Positions 54,267 to 63,958 of a DNA stretch of 64,000 nt are shown piece by piece. Below the pieces are notes generated by a model that saw nothing but the letters and a program-made list of their open reading frames with translations, made no database searches and was not told the DNA's origin. The DNA lies in the NCBI RefSeq assembly GCF_006968745.1, contig NZ_CP030120.1:127722-191721 (forward strand). Direction: 5' to 3'. The position numbers and the translations under genes were made by a program. Source of the DNA: Brasilonema sennae CENA114. GTDB lineage: Bacteria; Cyanobacteriota; Cyanobacteriia; Cyanobacteriales; Nostocaceae. How positions within the stretch are numbered: the stretch's first letter is position 1; each line of letters starts with the position of its first letter.

Positions 54267-56492
54267 TCATAGTTCAACTCCTCCCGACTTAGCTTGAGGT
54301 GCAGTTGCGGTGACAGTTTGGCGTTGGGGAGAGGGGATGTGTTCTGTAGGAGTGTACTGTATTTTGATTTCTTGAGTGCGCCATGCTCGTAAGTCGTTCA
54401 TAATATTTTTAAGCCCAACAAAATCGACGACTGTTTCTCCTTTCTTTTGGGCTTCATTTGTCTTATAGTTTAAAATCTTAAAGTACATCTCCCGCTGGTC
54501 AGCAATTGGTAACTTGCCGTCGTTGTCCTTTATCCGCTGAAGAATTTCTTCATTACCCTGGTTCATCGCCCCTCCCCAGTCAGGACCACCATACTTGACC
54601 ATGTTTGCCCATTCCTCGGCGATATATGGGTGAACCTTAACGGGGATATCACCAGCCGTTTGTATTGGTTGTTCCTTGGGAGGTGCGGCTGCAGCTGTAG
54701 GTTGTTCATTACCGAAGATTTGTTCCAAGTTAAGTTTTTGGGCATTCTGGGCAATAAACTTCACCCGGTTGATATCGTAGTCAGAAATATTCATCTTACT
54801 GACTTCTTTGGTGATACCAGCTTCGGTTTTGGTTAGGTCAAACCGGACTTGTTCCTGGGTTCCCTTCTCCTCAGTGGTTTTAAACAATTGCAGGCTTGCT
54901 CGATTGTTTTCTCTGTCACGCGATCGCCTAATGGTAAACTCACCTACCGTAAGTTCTTCTTTATCTGCTTGGAGGAGGACGTTGTTAAGGGTGAGCAACA
55001 TCTCGTTTTGTTTAAATACTTCCAGGGTTTTAATTGTCCCAGCAGGTGCTAAACTCCCAAGTGAATTTGCGACATCGCGGATATCGGCATTGCTAAGGTT
55101 GGGCAGTTTGCCATTATCATTTAGGTGTTCTGCCACCATGAGAAACTCCTGACGTTCCACTGGTAACATCTCAATGGGCTTTTTCGTTATTTTGAGTTCT
55201 TTCTTTTTATTGAGTTTGAACTCCATCAAAGAGTTTTCCCATCCAGATAGTTCATCACTGCGGCGGTGGATGCTGATGGTATCTCCACAGGCGCGAATCA
55301 CAAACGCATCGCTGCGGTAAATACGCGATCCATCTTGCTCAAGAGTGCTGTATTTTTTTAACATTGCCGTTGCAGTTTCAGCAATGTCCTTATTTTCACC
55401 GTTGTAGCGTTCCAAGAGTGCTTGCTTGTGCTTAATCTGGTAAATAGGTACTTCAACCTGACGCGCCCATTGCTGTGCTGCTGGTTCCACCCCTTGGGAT
55501 AGTCGCACCTCTTGATAGGTAAATTCAGGTGCATATCTCCTTCGATTCTTGGTTTCCAACTCTTCTGGTTCTTGTGCAAAAAATTGATTGCGGTTTGAAT
55601 TTTCATTGACCTCGTTTTCAGTTTTATTTTCCGATTTTTTGTTACTAGTAACTGTCTCTTGGGCTTGAGAGTTTGGTTCAGTTTGTGCTATTTCTTCTTG
55701 AGAATAATTGACTACATCATCTTCAAAACTATGACTTGATTCGAGATTCTCTTCAGGAGATGAGGTGCTTTCAGGTGACTCAGTTCTCAGTGAATTTTCT
55801 TCTGTTGCAGCGAAATTCTCACTATCAGATAATAACTGTTTTGTCTCGGAGTGATTTTTGATGACTTCAGAAGATGGAGGTAATAGCTTAACGAGTGGAA
55901 CGCTAGCTACATCTATGATTTCATCCTGACTCAGTATTTCGGTAACGAGATTAGTTGTACACTTACCTTTACTATCTTGTTCGTAGATAACGATTTGTTT
56001 ATCCGAACCATCAGACTCTAAATAAGCTGTGATTTTGAGAGCACTTTCACTAGTTTGTTGATAATCACTACCTAAATCAGGTACATCTTCTACTAACCTG
56101 GTGACGATTATTTGTGCTTGATAATTAGTAAAAGGCTCAGTTTGTGTATTTGGCTCAGTTTCTACTGTGTATTGACCCTCTCTGAATAAGTCGGGCATTA
56201 ATACAATATTAGTTTCCTGATTGTTTTTTGTACTTGGGTTAGTTAAATCAACTTTCTCCCATTTATATGCACCAGGGGTGGATTCGTCGGGTACAAGATT
56301 ATAGATGTCTTTGCCAATCTCAACTGCTATTTTACTTGCTTCTCGAGCTTCTTTAAGTTTTTCGAGAATGACTTTAGTTATCTCGGTAAGTGCATTGATG
56401 AGGATTTTGCTTAATTCTCGACTTGTTTTAATTACAGTATTGGCTGTATTTAAATACGATTCATTAATTTGAGTTTGTTTGGGGTCGAACAT
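54267..56492 (-). CDS. Hypothetical plasmid-transfer protein
   Basis: A 741-residue protein next to, and co-directional with, the coupling ATPase (57.2-59.0 kb). The N-terminal 100 residues are helical (SRELSKILINALTEITKVI). A Glu/Ser-rich linker runs ~230-330. The C-terminal half has beta-strand/helix modules (FVIRACGDTISIHRRSDELS, then LPVERQEFLMVAEHL; TKEVSKMNISDYDINRVKF) resembling tails of other plasmid proteins here. No known domain is obvious. Given its place it may be a transfer or maintenance protein. Its stop lies about nine bases from the repeat element at 54031-54258, so its C-terminus may be close to an insertion. Confidence 0.6.
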   Translation of the reverse strand: MFDPKQTQINESYLNTANTVIKTSRELSKILINALTEITKVILEKLKEAREASKIAVEIGKDIYNLVPDESTPGAYKWEKVDLTNPSTKNNQETNIVLMPDLFREGQYTVETEPNTQTEPFTNYQAQIIVTRLVEDVPDLGSDYQQTSESALKITAYLESDGSDKQIVIYEQDSKGKCTTNLVTEILSQDEIIDVASVPLVKLLPPSSEVIKNHSETKQLLSDSENFAATEENSLRTESPESTSSPEENLESSHSFEDDVVNYSQEEIAQTEPNSQAQETVTSNKKSENKTENEVNENSNRNQFFAQEPEELETKNRRRYAPEFTYQEVRLSQGVEPAAQQWARQVEVPIYQIKHKQALLERYNGENKDIAETATAMLKKYSTLEQDGSRIYRSDAFVIRACGDTISIHRRSDELSGWENSLMEFKLNKKKELKITKKPIEMLPVERQEFLMVAEHLNDNGKLPNLSNADIRDVANSLGSLAPAGTIKTLEVFKQNEMLLTLNNVLLQADKEELTVGEFTIRRSRDRENNRASLQLFKTTEEKGTQEQVRFDLTKTEAGITKEVSKMNISDYDINRVKFIAQNAQKLNLEQIFGNEQPTAAAAPPKEQPIQTAGDIPVKVHPYIAEEWANMVKYGGPDWGGAMNQGNEEILQRIKDNDGKLPIADQREMYFKILNYKTNEAQKKGETVVDFVGLKNIMNDLRAWRTQEIKIQYTPTEHIPSPQRQTVTATAPQAKSGGVEL

Positions 56493-56642
56493 ATGTGAAG
56501 AGGGAAGAATTTCAATACGGTTCGGTTATCTGTTAAGGTAAGCAGTTCTTGAGCAGGGGGAGCAGGGGAGGCAGGGGGGGGGAAGAACATGAAAAAATGG
56601 AATCATGGTGAAGAGAGTGGGGAAAGTAGAGGAGGGAAGAAA

Positions 56643-57156
56643 ATGCCTAAAGAAGCAATTAAAGACCATAAAGATTTGGGAATTTACAAAATTGCCTTTG
56701 AAGCAGCAATGAGAATTTTTGAGCTATCGAAGAAGTTTCCTCTGGAGGAAAGATATTCATTAACTGACCCTCCGGGTTCAGCAGTCGCAGCCTACGGCTC
56801 GCTCCGCTAACATGGGGGAAACCCCCAAGACCGCGCTGCTTCACCAAATTCGGCGTTCATCACGTTCTGTATGTGCCAACATGGCAGAAGCGGGCGCGCA
56901 AACGTCGTTATGAGGCAGCATTCGTAGCTAAATTGAATGATTGTGTTAGCGTAGCGTTCCCGTTCGCCCTTGGCGTGCGCTCTGCGCATAGGGAATAGCT
57001 GAAGCATCTGAAACCCAAACATGGATTGAATTTGCTGTCAAATGCAACTACATGAATGTGGAGGCGGGACGAGAACTTTACAGCAATTACAATCAAGTTT
57101 TATCGGGTCTAGTAAATATGATTAATAATCCATTACCTTGGTTGATGAATCATTAA
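56643..57156 (+). pseudogene. Four-helix-bundle (23S rRNA intervening-sequence type) protein, interrupted twice
   Basis: MPKEAIKDHKDLGIYKIAFE, then ELSKKFPLEERYSLTD opens the family pattern, but a dispersed repeat begins at about 56769. After it the coding text continues (QIRRSSRSVCANMAEA, then KRRYEAAFVAKLNDC), is broken again at about 56946-56997 by a second repeat, and ends with ETQTWIEFAVKC, then YMNVEAGRELYSNYNQVL and LVNMINNPLPWLMNH at 57156. The family includes IVS-encoded proteins and DGR Avd proteins. The gene is dead, but the break-points tell exactly where the repeats entered. Confidence 0.85.
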
Positions 57157-57160
57157 TCTC

Positions 57161-57196
57161 CCCCTGCCTCCCCTGCCTCCCCTGCCTCCCCTGCTC
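57161..57196. repeat. Tandem 9-mer repeat (CCCCTGCCT)
   Basis: Three to four head-to-tail copies of CCCCTGCCT lie just after the four-helix pseudogene; they form the right arm of the inverted repeat bounding it. Confidence 0.7.
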
Positions 57197-57221
57197 CCTC
57201 TGCTTGCCTTGCATTTCATAT

Positions 57222-58985
57222 TTAGAAAAAGCTCTTGTATGCATCAACTGGTAAAGGTGCACTACCTGCTTGTACAGGTGCTTGCGGAATTGGAAAGCGC
57301 TTGTTGACGGACGACACTCGCATATCTAAATCTTCTTGTGTTGGCTTTCTCTGGGTACTTTTTCGAGCAAGTTGCTTGATAATTGTATCCCACTTTGTAT
57401 CGTTTTCTTGTTCGAGTGCAATGATAGATTTCGCTATCTTAATATTTTTTAATAGTGGGACTGAACCCTCATTTTGGTTACTATAACCAGGGTTGATAAA
57501 CAAACATTTTCCAGGTGGTAATTTGAGAAACTCGGCTGGTTCAAATAGCTTGCGAGTCCGTTCTTGGTCACTGATAGATGTACTAGCTTTACCACCTCCT
57601 GTTGACCGAGATTTTTGTTTATATTTAATTTCTTGTTCGCCTAAATATGCAGAAAATAATCGTGCTGATTCTTCTTCACCAGGATTGAAAACAAACTTTG
57701 TACCGCACGCACCAAGAATTGCACGAGATATTTCTTTACCGTAAATCTTTTCAAGCTGACCCATATTTTGCCAACCTAGAATGCCACAAAATCCTTCGGA
57801 ACGAGATTCGTTAAGCCATTTAAATAAGTCTGGAAGGAAGATTGATGGTAACTCGTCAAGGCATACTATTAGAGGGCCATGCTCTTTACGCTTTTTGGCA
57901 ATACTGCGGGAGACTACCATGTGAAGGATACTAGTCATGAGAGGGCTGACAGCATCGCGGCGTTCTCGATCTAACCCGAAGATAATCATCTGCTTGCGTT
58001 TTACCTCCAGGGGAAGTGTAGTTTTACCGACAAAGCAGCCCAACGTACCCCTTGCCATAAACCGAGTGAACATCAATGAAGCGCCACCAGCAATGCCCGC
58101 AACAGTTTTCTCGGAACCTGCTGAGCTAAATAATTGACCAAAAGCTATTTTAATCCAAGGGTTTAGTTCTGCTGCCATCAAGCGTGCTACCATTTTTTCA
58201 CTTGACACAATTGCAGCAGCAGTCATAATATCAGCATGTTCGCCGAACTCCTTGGTGAGCATGAGGATTGCTTGCGTTAGTTGGTCACCTGCAGGACCAA
58301 AGAATGCATCTTCAGACGCATTTCCAAGCAACCGGAAGTTTTTGTTAATCACTGTAGCTAATTGCCGTGCAGTTTCAGCATCGCTACTATCGCGTAAAAA
58401 ATCAATTGGGTTACATACCTCTGATTCGGGGAATCCTGGTGCAAATACGTGTACGTCATACCCTTTTGATTTGGCGTAACTGGCGATTTTGGCTTGACTG
58501 GGGTACTTAAAATCGTATAGAACTATACCAAAGCCCTGGTCAATAGCTGAGTAAATCATTGGGTTGATAGCAGAGAATGACTTACCGCTACCAGGTGCCC
58601 CAATGACAGCCGTTCCGCGTTGGACATCAGGTACATAAAGCGGGACTCCTCCACTTCCCTTGGGCAGTTTTTGATTCTTGTCTTTATGTACTCCAATATA
58701 CAAACTAGCGCTATCGCACTTAGGGAAAGATATCTGTTTGACGGCTTTTTTCTTAGCGCGAACAGATTCCTTTCTCCCACCCCAGTAGCTAGTTGCAAGT
58801 TTACCTTTTTTACCGCCACTAAACATTTGCAGAATGACGAGAGCTAGAATACCTCCAGCCAAGGCTAATCCTTGAGGAGAAAACAACCTATCTGTGTACT
58901 TGCTAAAGTCGTATGAAGATGGTTTTGCTTCTTGGTTAGTTTTGACTGGGACCGTTTTCGCTGTAGCAAAGTATAAATTTTTCAT
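57222..58985 (-). CDS. VirD4/TraG-type conjugative coupling ATPase
   Basis: A 587-residue protein from ATG 58985; a GTG four codons upstream is possible. One hydrophobic segment (GLALAGGILALVILQMF, ~39-55) anchors it. Walker A GAPGSGKS lies near 128-135 (after GVPLYVPDVQRGTAVI) and Walker B (LIVCLDELPS) further on. Order, membrane anchor and length fit type IV coupling proteins that hand relaxosome DNA to the secretion channel. No VirB4 or other channel genes are seen, so the replicon may be mobilised by another system or the rest lies outside the window. The C-terminus is flexible and Pro/Lys-rich. Confidence 0.88.
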   Translation of the reverse strand: MKNLYFATAKTVPVKTNQEAKPSSYDFSKYTDRLFSPQGLALAGGILALVILQMFSGGKKGKLATSYWGGRKESVRAKKKAVKQISFPKCDSASLYIGVHKDKNQKLPKGSGGVPLYVPDVQRGTAVIGAPGSGKSFSAINPMIYSAIDQGFGIVLYDFKYPSQAKIASYAKSKGYDVHVFAPGFPESEVCNPIDFLRDSSDAETARQLATVINKNFRLLGNASEDAFFGPAGDQLTQAILMLTKEFGEHADIMTAAAIVSSEKMVARLMAAELNPWIKIAFGQLFSSAGSEKTVAGIAGGASLMFTRFMARGTLGCFVGKTTLPLEVKRKQMIIFGLDRERRDAVSPLMTSILHMVVSRSIAKKRKEHGPLIVCLDELPSIFLPDLFKWLNESRSEGFCGILGWQNMGQLEKIYGKEISRAILGACGTKFVFNPGEEESARLFSAYLGEQEIKYKQKSRSTGGGKASTSISDQERTRKLFEPAEFLKLPPGKCLFINPGYSNQNEGSVPLLKNIKIAKSIIALEQENDTKWDTIIKQLARKSTQRKPTQEDLDMRVSSVNKRFPIPQAPVQAGSAPLPVDAYKSFF

Positions 58986-59110
58986 AAAAGGAGTCACGAG
59001 TCAAGGAAGAGGTAGAGGGGAAGGTGGGGTTCCCTTTGGGGAACTCACCGGCCCCCACGGAGTGGGGATTAGGGGCAAAGGGGCGGGGTGCAGGGGTTGG
59101 GTTAATCTTA

Positions 59111-59251
59111 GACAAAATTGCCCAACCTTAGACAAAGTACCCTAGAGAAAACCCTCAATTAGGGTTGCGGCGGGCGCGGTATTTTATACAATAACTATCT
59201 CTTGCCAATCTGATTAACCCGTGCCCGCCGCAAAGGTTGGGCAATTTTGTC
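59111..59251. repeat. Nested inverted repeats upstream of the coupling-protein gene
   Basis: The outer arm GACAAAATTGCCCAACCTT (59111-59129) is the exact complement of 59233-59251. The inner arm TTGCGGCGGGC (59165-59175) is the exact complement of 59223-59233. The right arms are continuous, while on the left an unpaired ~35-base segment separates the arms. The layout fits a transfer origin or a large folded RNA. Confidence 0.5.
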
Positions 59252-60022
59252 CAGGTTTCATCAAGGGGGGAAACCCTCTCCCTTCTTCATAGCAGGGCTG
59301 TTTCATTCCCTGAAAGGCTTACATTGTCAAGTGTTTAGGAGATGAAAATTATGGGTGCAAAATTGATGAATGCGATACGCGGAGCGTCAAGCCTCCGGCT
59401 TATCGCTTAAACTCAATTTTTGCGCCAATATGGTAATTTTTCTCACATTCTTACTTACATATTTCTGGACGGTGCGATTCGTTGATATCTGAATCACGGT
59501 TAAAATCCGCAAAATAAGATATCCAGTCAATCATTTTTGACTGAACTCTAGACAAAAGATGTAGGTGAAAGCCCTATCCTCCAAGTTCAGGAGTGACTCC
59601 TTACCTGTCCACACCGAGCAAACTCGGAATTTTGCAGAGTGAAGCTGGAAGCAGGGCGCAATCAGACGGCAGTTATGGGCTGACACTGGCGCTAACAGGG
59701 AGTGTACAAGGTGAGACAGAACCTAAAAAAGCAACCCAAAGTAAAGCAGGGCATAACATAAAAACCCCTGACTTCGTTAGAGACAAAACCCCGTCGATGT
59801 TAGTCCAGCAAGCGACAAGAACAAGGGGTTCTAACGGTTGAAGTGGTTACACCTAAAATACACAAAACAATCTAATCTAGGGAACGAAGAAAAACGGGTT
59901 AGGAGTCTTGAGAAAGGTCGAAAACTCAGGTAAACCAGACGAGAGGTGTAAACCTCCTAACACGGGTAGGATACGGCGTAATTGCTGTAAGGTGTTCAGA
60001 AAACATTCTTAGGAGTCAGAGC

Positions 60023-61594
60023 ATGATTAGACACAGTAGCAATACTAGTGAATCTTGGAGCAAATTACCCTGGAAGAAATTCCGGCGCAATTTATTCCGC
60101 CTACAAGTTAGAGTGTTCAAAGCAGTTAAAGCAGGAGACATGCGGAAAGCGCGGTCACTTCAGAAACTGATTCTGAAATCCAAAGCTGCACGGCTATTGG
60201 CTATACGTCAAGTAACTCAGCTTAATGCTGGTAAGAGGACTGCGGGTATTGATGGCAAAGCGTCCCTCAACTTTGAAGAACGCCTTGCACTTGAGGAACA
60301 CCTCAAGCTCAATTACTCTAATTGGCATCATAACAGATTACGGGAAATCCCGATACCTAAAAAGGACGGAACATTCCGGACTTTAAAAGTCCCCACTATC
60401 ACAGACAGAGCATGGCAATGCCTTGCAAAGTTTGCTCTAGAACCAGCACATGAAGCAACATTCCATGCACGGAGCTATGGATTCAGAACAGGACGCTCAG
60501 CACATGATGCACAGAGACAAGTCCTCAACAGCCTAAACTCCTACGCAAATGGAATAGAAAAGCGAGTAATAGAACTCGATATCGAAAAATGCTTCGACCG
60601 GATAAGCCACACAACTATCATGGATAACTTGATAGCACCAAAAGGGATGAAAATTGGTATCTTTCGATGCCTAAAAGCCGGAATACATCCCAACTTTCCA
60701 GAACAAGGAACCCCCCAAGGTGGTGTGGTAAGTCCCCTACTAGCTAATATTGCACTCAATGGAATAGAAAGTGTCCACAGGTATCACAACCAAGGGTCAA
60801 AGATAACCGATAGGACATCTCCTAACAAGATAATAGAACCAACCGTCCGCTACGCTGACGACATGGTAATTTTTCTTAAACCCAAAGATAATGCAAAAGA
60901 AATACTTGAAAAGATAAGCCAATTCCTAGCAGAAAGAGGAATGAAAATCAGTGAGAAGAAAACCAAGATAACCGCATCGACAGATGGTTTCGACTTTTTA
61001 GGCTGGCACTTCAAGGTACAGAACAACGGGAAAGTAAGAAGCACTCCCTCGCTGGAGAACTTCAAGAAATTCCGTCAAAAAGTAAAAACTATCGTCAACT
61101 GCTCTAATTATGGTTCCGAGGTAAAAGCTGAGAAATTAGCCCCCTTGGTTAGAGGATGGAGGAATTACCACCGCTTCTGCAAAATGGATGGAGCACGGTT
61201 CTCACTATGGTTCACCAGACGCAAAGCATTCAAGGTATTCAACAAAGAAACAAAGAATGACAGATGGTCATGCGCAACGCTGACTAACAAAGCATTCCCA
61301 GCAGTTTCTTGCTCCGAAAGAAAATATGTCATGGTCAAAGGTAACAAATCACCGTACGACGGAGACATCCAGTACTGGAGCGAGCGTAACAGCAAGCTCT
61401 ACGATGGCGAAACCTCTAAAGCCTTAAAACGGCAAAACCATGCATGTGGTCACTGCGGCATGAAGATGCTACCAGGTGAAACAATCCACCTACATCATGT
61501 AGATGGTAACCACCAGAACTGGAAAGCAAACAATCTTCTAGCCATACATCAAAGTTGTCACAACTACATCCACATGAGCAAGGGGAAACCTTAG
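60023..61594 (+). CDS. Group II intron reverse transcriptase/maturase with HNH endonuclease (intron 1)
   Basis: A 523-residue protein; ATG at 60023 with AGGAG upstream. The RT domain has RSYGFRTGRSAHDAQ, the GTPQGGVVSPLLANI motif and YADD at 277-280. Domain X follows (KLAPLVRGWRNYHRFCK). An HNH-type ending has CGHCGMKM, then HLHHVDGNHQNW and HQSCHNYIH. All catalytic residues are present, so it looks functional and supports retrohoming of the enclosing intron. Confidence 0.92.
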   Translation: MIRHSSNTSESWSKLPWKKFRRNLFRLQVRVFKAVKAGDMRKARSLQKLILKSKAARLLAIRQVTQLNAGKRTAGIDGKASLNFEERLALEEHLKLNYSNWHHNRLREIPIPKKDGTFRTLKVPTITDRAWQCLAKFALEPAHEATFHARSYGFRTGRSAHDAQRQVLNSLNSYANGIEKRVIELDIEKCFDRISHTTIMDNLIAPKGMKIGIFRCLKAGIHPNFPEQGTPQGGVVSPLLANIALNGIESVHRYHNQGSKITDRTSPNKIIEPTVRYADDMVIFLKPKDNAKEILEKISQFLAERGMKISEKKTKITASTDGFDFLGWHFKVQNNGKVRSTPSLENFKKFRQKVKTIVNCSNYGSEVKAEKLAPLVRGWRNYHRFCKMDGARFSLWFTRRKAFKVFNKETKNDRWSCATLTNKAFPAVSCSERKYVMVKGNKSPYDGDIQYWSERNSKLYDGETSKALKRQNHACGHCGMKMLPGETIHLHHVDGNHQNWKANNLLAIHQSCHNYIHMSKGKP

Positions 61595-61602
61595 AACATC
61601 GG

Positions 61603-61636
61603 GAGCCGGATGCACGGAAACGGGCACGTCCGGATC
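61603..61636 (+). ncRNA. Domain V of group II intron 1
   Basis: GAGCCGGATGCACGG, a GAAA-type loop, then GGGCACGTCCGGATC form the 34-nt hairpin with the bulge typical of the catalytic domain V. It follows the maturase gene directly. Confidence 0.85.
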
Positions 61637-62261
61637 TAACTGAGAGGGACGGAGCATAAGCGCGACTTGAAAGGTCGTTTAGAACGGAGAGCCGACTCTC
61701 CTAGAGAATTCACACTCTCTACCCTAATGTAAAAGACTTTCCGGAGTCCGGTCACGCCCAAGTAGGTAACGAAACAGGCGGAATGCAGACCACAAACGTA
61801 ACCTTAACTACTAGCCCAAAGTGGTAAGGAGCAAGAGGGAGTTCTCCCAAGATGAACAAAAGTAAATTGATGTTTAAACTGCGTCATCGCACAGGGAGCC
61901 AAATCAGGCTGACAGGTTCCAACCAAAAGGTAAGTGGGTAGATTTATGGTTTTATGCTCTATAAATCGTGTGAATATAACTCCCACCGCAGGAAAGTCAA
62001 CATCTAAAGGAGAATATACACTAAGCGAAACAACAAGGTAAACCCCATAGAGTCTATAGGATGTCGATACCAATAGTAAGCTAACCGCAAGGAAAGCAGA
62101 ATCCTCTGGAGGGTAAAGGATGGAGTAAAAAGCAAAAGCCCGTTTGTAATGAACGAGATAGGGGTTCAAACTTTGCCCCTGACCGAAAGGAATAGCAGAC
62201 TTACTCTGGGTCTTATGAGAAAGAGAAACTCACAAAGAAACTTAATTCAAGGACAAGTTAG

Positions 62262-63917
62262 ATGTCGTACCTCGGTACAACAAACGGACTAAGAAAACCA
62301 CTAGAAGATTGGAGCCAAATCAACTGGCGAAAAATCAACAAAGCGGTTAGGAATCTGCGTCAAAGAATCTTTCTCGCGAGAAAACTTGGTAACTGGCGGA
62401 AGTTGAGAAACCTCCAAAAGTTAATGCAAAGAAGCTACGCCAACCTATTACTCTCTGTTCGGAAAATCACTCAGACCAATAAGGGTAAAGCAACGGCAGG
62501 AATTGACAAAGAAATAATCAATACCCCAAAGCAGCGAGTGAAGCTGGTAAACAACTGGAGTGGAGGAAATCAAGATCCTACAAAACGGGTAATGATCCCC
62601 AAAGCCAACGGTAAGAAACGACCGCTCGGAATCCCAACCGTGCGCGACAGAATCGAACAGGCAATAATAGTCAATTCACTAGAACCCGAATGGGAAGCCG
62701 TATTTGAACCAAACTCCTATGGATTCAGGTGCGGTAGAAGCTGTCATGATGCCATAGCACAAAATTGGATAAGATTAAATGCAAGTCCAAATGCTAGAAA
62801 TAACTGGGTTTTAGAAGCTGATATTCAAGGATTCTTCGACAATATTGCCCATGAATCTATCCTTAGACAACTAGGTAATTTCCCAAACAAAAACCTAATC
62901 AAAGGATGGTTAAAAGCTGGATTTATCTTTGAAGGGATATACAGCCCGACAGAAACGGGTACACCACAAGGAGGGGTTTGCTCCCCGCTCCTAGCCAATA
63001 TCGGATTGCATGGATTAGAAACCTTTATAAAATCCACCAATCCAAAACTTGGAGTGGTTAGGTACGCTGATGATTTTATAGTCACAGCTAGAGACAAAGG
63101 AAGCCTCGAAAATGCCCAAATCCAGATTCAGCAATGGCTGTCAGAAAGAGGTTTGAATCTCAGTACGGAGAAAACGTTCATAACGTCAATGGCAGATGGT
63201 TTTGACTTCCTCGGCTTCAATCACCGCCATTATAATGGCAAACTGCTTATCAAACCCTCGAAAAAGAAAGTCTTAGACTTTTGTAAACGAATCGGTCAAG
63301 AAATAAAAGCAATGAACGGATGTGAACAAGAGGTAGTCATCAAAAGACTGAACCCAATTCTCCGAGGTTTTGCTAATTATTACAGAGGTGTGGTTAGTAA
63401 AGAAACCTTTGAATATGTCAAAAGTAGAATATGGCAATACCTCTGGCGTTGGGCTAAACGTCGCCATCCCAACAAGAACACAAAATGGGTACGGAAACGT
63501 TACTTTCAGACCAGAAATCGCAAGAAATGGACGTTCGCTACATCTACTAGCGACCGCCGAGGCAAACAAAAGGATTTAATCCTATACCCGATAGCGTACA
63601 CGCCCATCGAACGCCATGTAAAGGTCAAGGGGGAAGCATCACCGGATGACCCCTCACTCAAAGAATATTGGGAAAAACGCCACCAAAAATATGGTAAGAG
63701 CTACTGGGAGAAAAACTCTCGGAATTATAAAATCGCTCAAAACCAAGACTGGAAATGTACCTGTGGTGAACCATTATTCAATGGAGAGGAAATAGAAACC
63801 CATCACATCGTACCTGTTGCTCAAGGTGGACTTGATGACGTAAAAAACCTTCAGCATCTACACAAAGCGTGTCATAAGCAGGTACACACAAAATCCAAGT
63901 CAACTCGCTTGAAGTAA
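62262..63917 (+). CDS. Group II intron reverse transcriptase/maturase with HNH endonuclease (intron 2)
   Basis: A 551-residue protein. RT motifs: NSYGFRCGRSCHDAI, ETGTPQGGVCSPLLANI, YADD at 268-271. Domain X (RLNPILRGFANYYRG) and an HNH ending (TCGEPLFNGEEIETHHIVPV, then HKACHKQVH) are intact. It is clearly a different lineage from the first maturase. It lies inside the second intron. Confidence 0.92.
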   Translation: MSYLGTTNGLRKPLEDWSQINWRKINKAVRNLRQRIFLARKLGNWRKLRNLQKLMQRSYANLLLSVRKITQTNKGKATAGIDKEIINTPKQRVKLVNNWSGGNQDPTKRVMIPKANGKKRPLGIPTVRDRIEQAIIVNSLEPEWEAVFEPNSYGFRCGRSCHDAIAQNWIRLNASPNARNNWVLEADIQGFFDNIAHESILRQLGNFPNKNLIKGWLKAGFIFEGIYSPTETGTPQGGVCSPLLANIGLHGLETFIKSTNPKLGVVRYADDFIVTARDKGSLENAQIQIQQWLSERGLNLSTEKTFITSMADGFDFLGFNHRHYNGKLLIKPSKKKVLDFCKRIGQEIKAMNGCEQEVVIKRLNPILRGFANYYRGVVSKETFEYVKSRIWQYLWRWAKRRHPNKNTKWVRKRYFQTRNRKKWTFATSTSDRRGKQKDLILYPIAYTPIERHVKVKGEASPDDPSLKEYWEKRHQKYGKSYWEKNSRNYKIAQNQDWKCTCGEPLFNGEEIETHHIVPVAQGGLDDVKNLQHLHKACHKQVHTKSKSTRLK

Positions 63918-63923
63918 GGCTTG

Positions 63924-63958
63924 AGCGCAGTGAGTGCGAAAGTCTCATGCTGCGTTCT
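63924..63958 (+). ncRNA. Domain V of group II intron 2
   Basis: GAGCGCAGTGAGTGCG, a GAAA loop, then GTCTCATGCTGCGTTC form the bulged catalytic hairpin seven bases after the maturase stop. The following G-rich arm (GGGGAGGGGAGAGCGG) and the pairing CGCTCGAACCTTACCC would be domain VI. Confidence 0.85.

Larger units (their letters stand above)
56551..57204. mobile_element. Inverted-repeat-bounded cassette around a four-helix-bundle gene
   Basis: The left end (56551-56580, GAGCAGGGGGAGCAGGGG then AGGCAGGGG) and the right end (57161-57204, repeats of CCCCTGCCT ending CTGCTCCC) are complementary over about 21 bp. They enclose a four-helix-bundle gene. Similar GGGA(A/G)CAGGG ends bound the elements at 36646 and 54031. 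Confidence 0.45.
59472..61728 (+). mobile_element. Group II intron 1 (approximate ends)
   Basis: The 5' end is placed at GTGCGATTCG (59472), matching the GUGYG start of group II introns, with GATTC/GAATC pairing right after it. Domain V is clear at 61603-61636, and a domain VI-like stem (GAGAG/CTCTC) leads to the proposed end near 61728. The intron carries a reverse transcriptase gene in domain IV. Confidence 0.7.
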
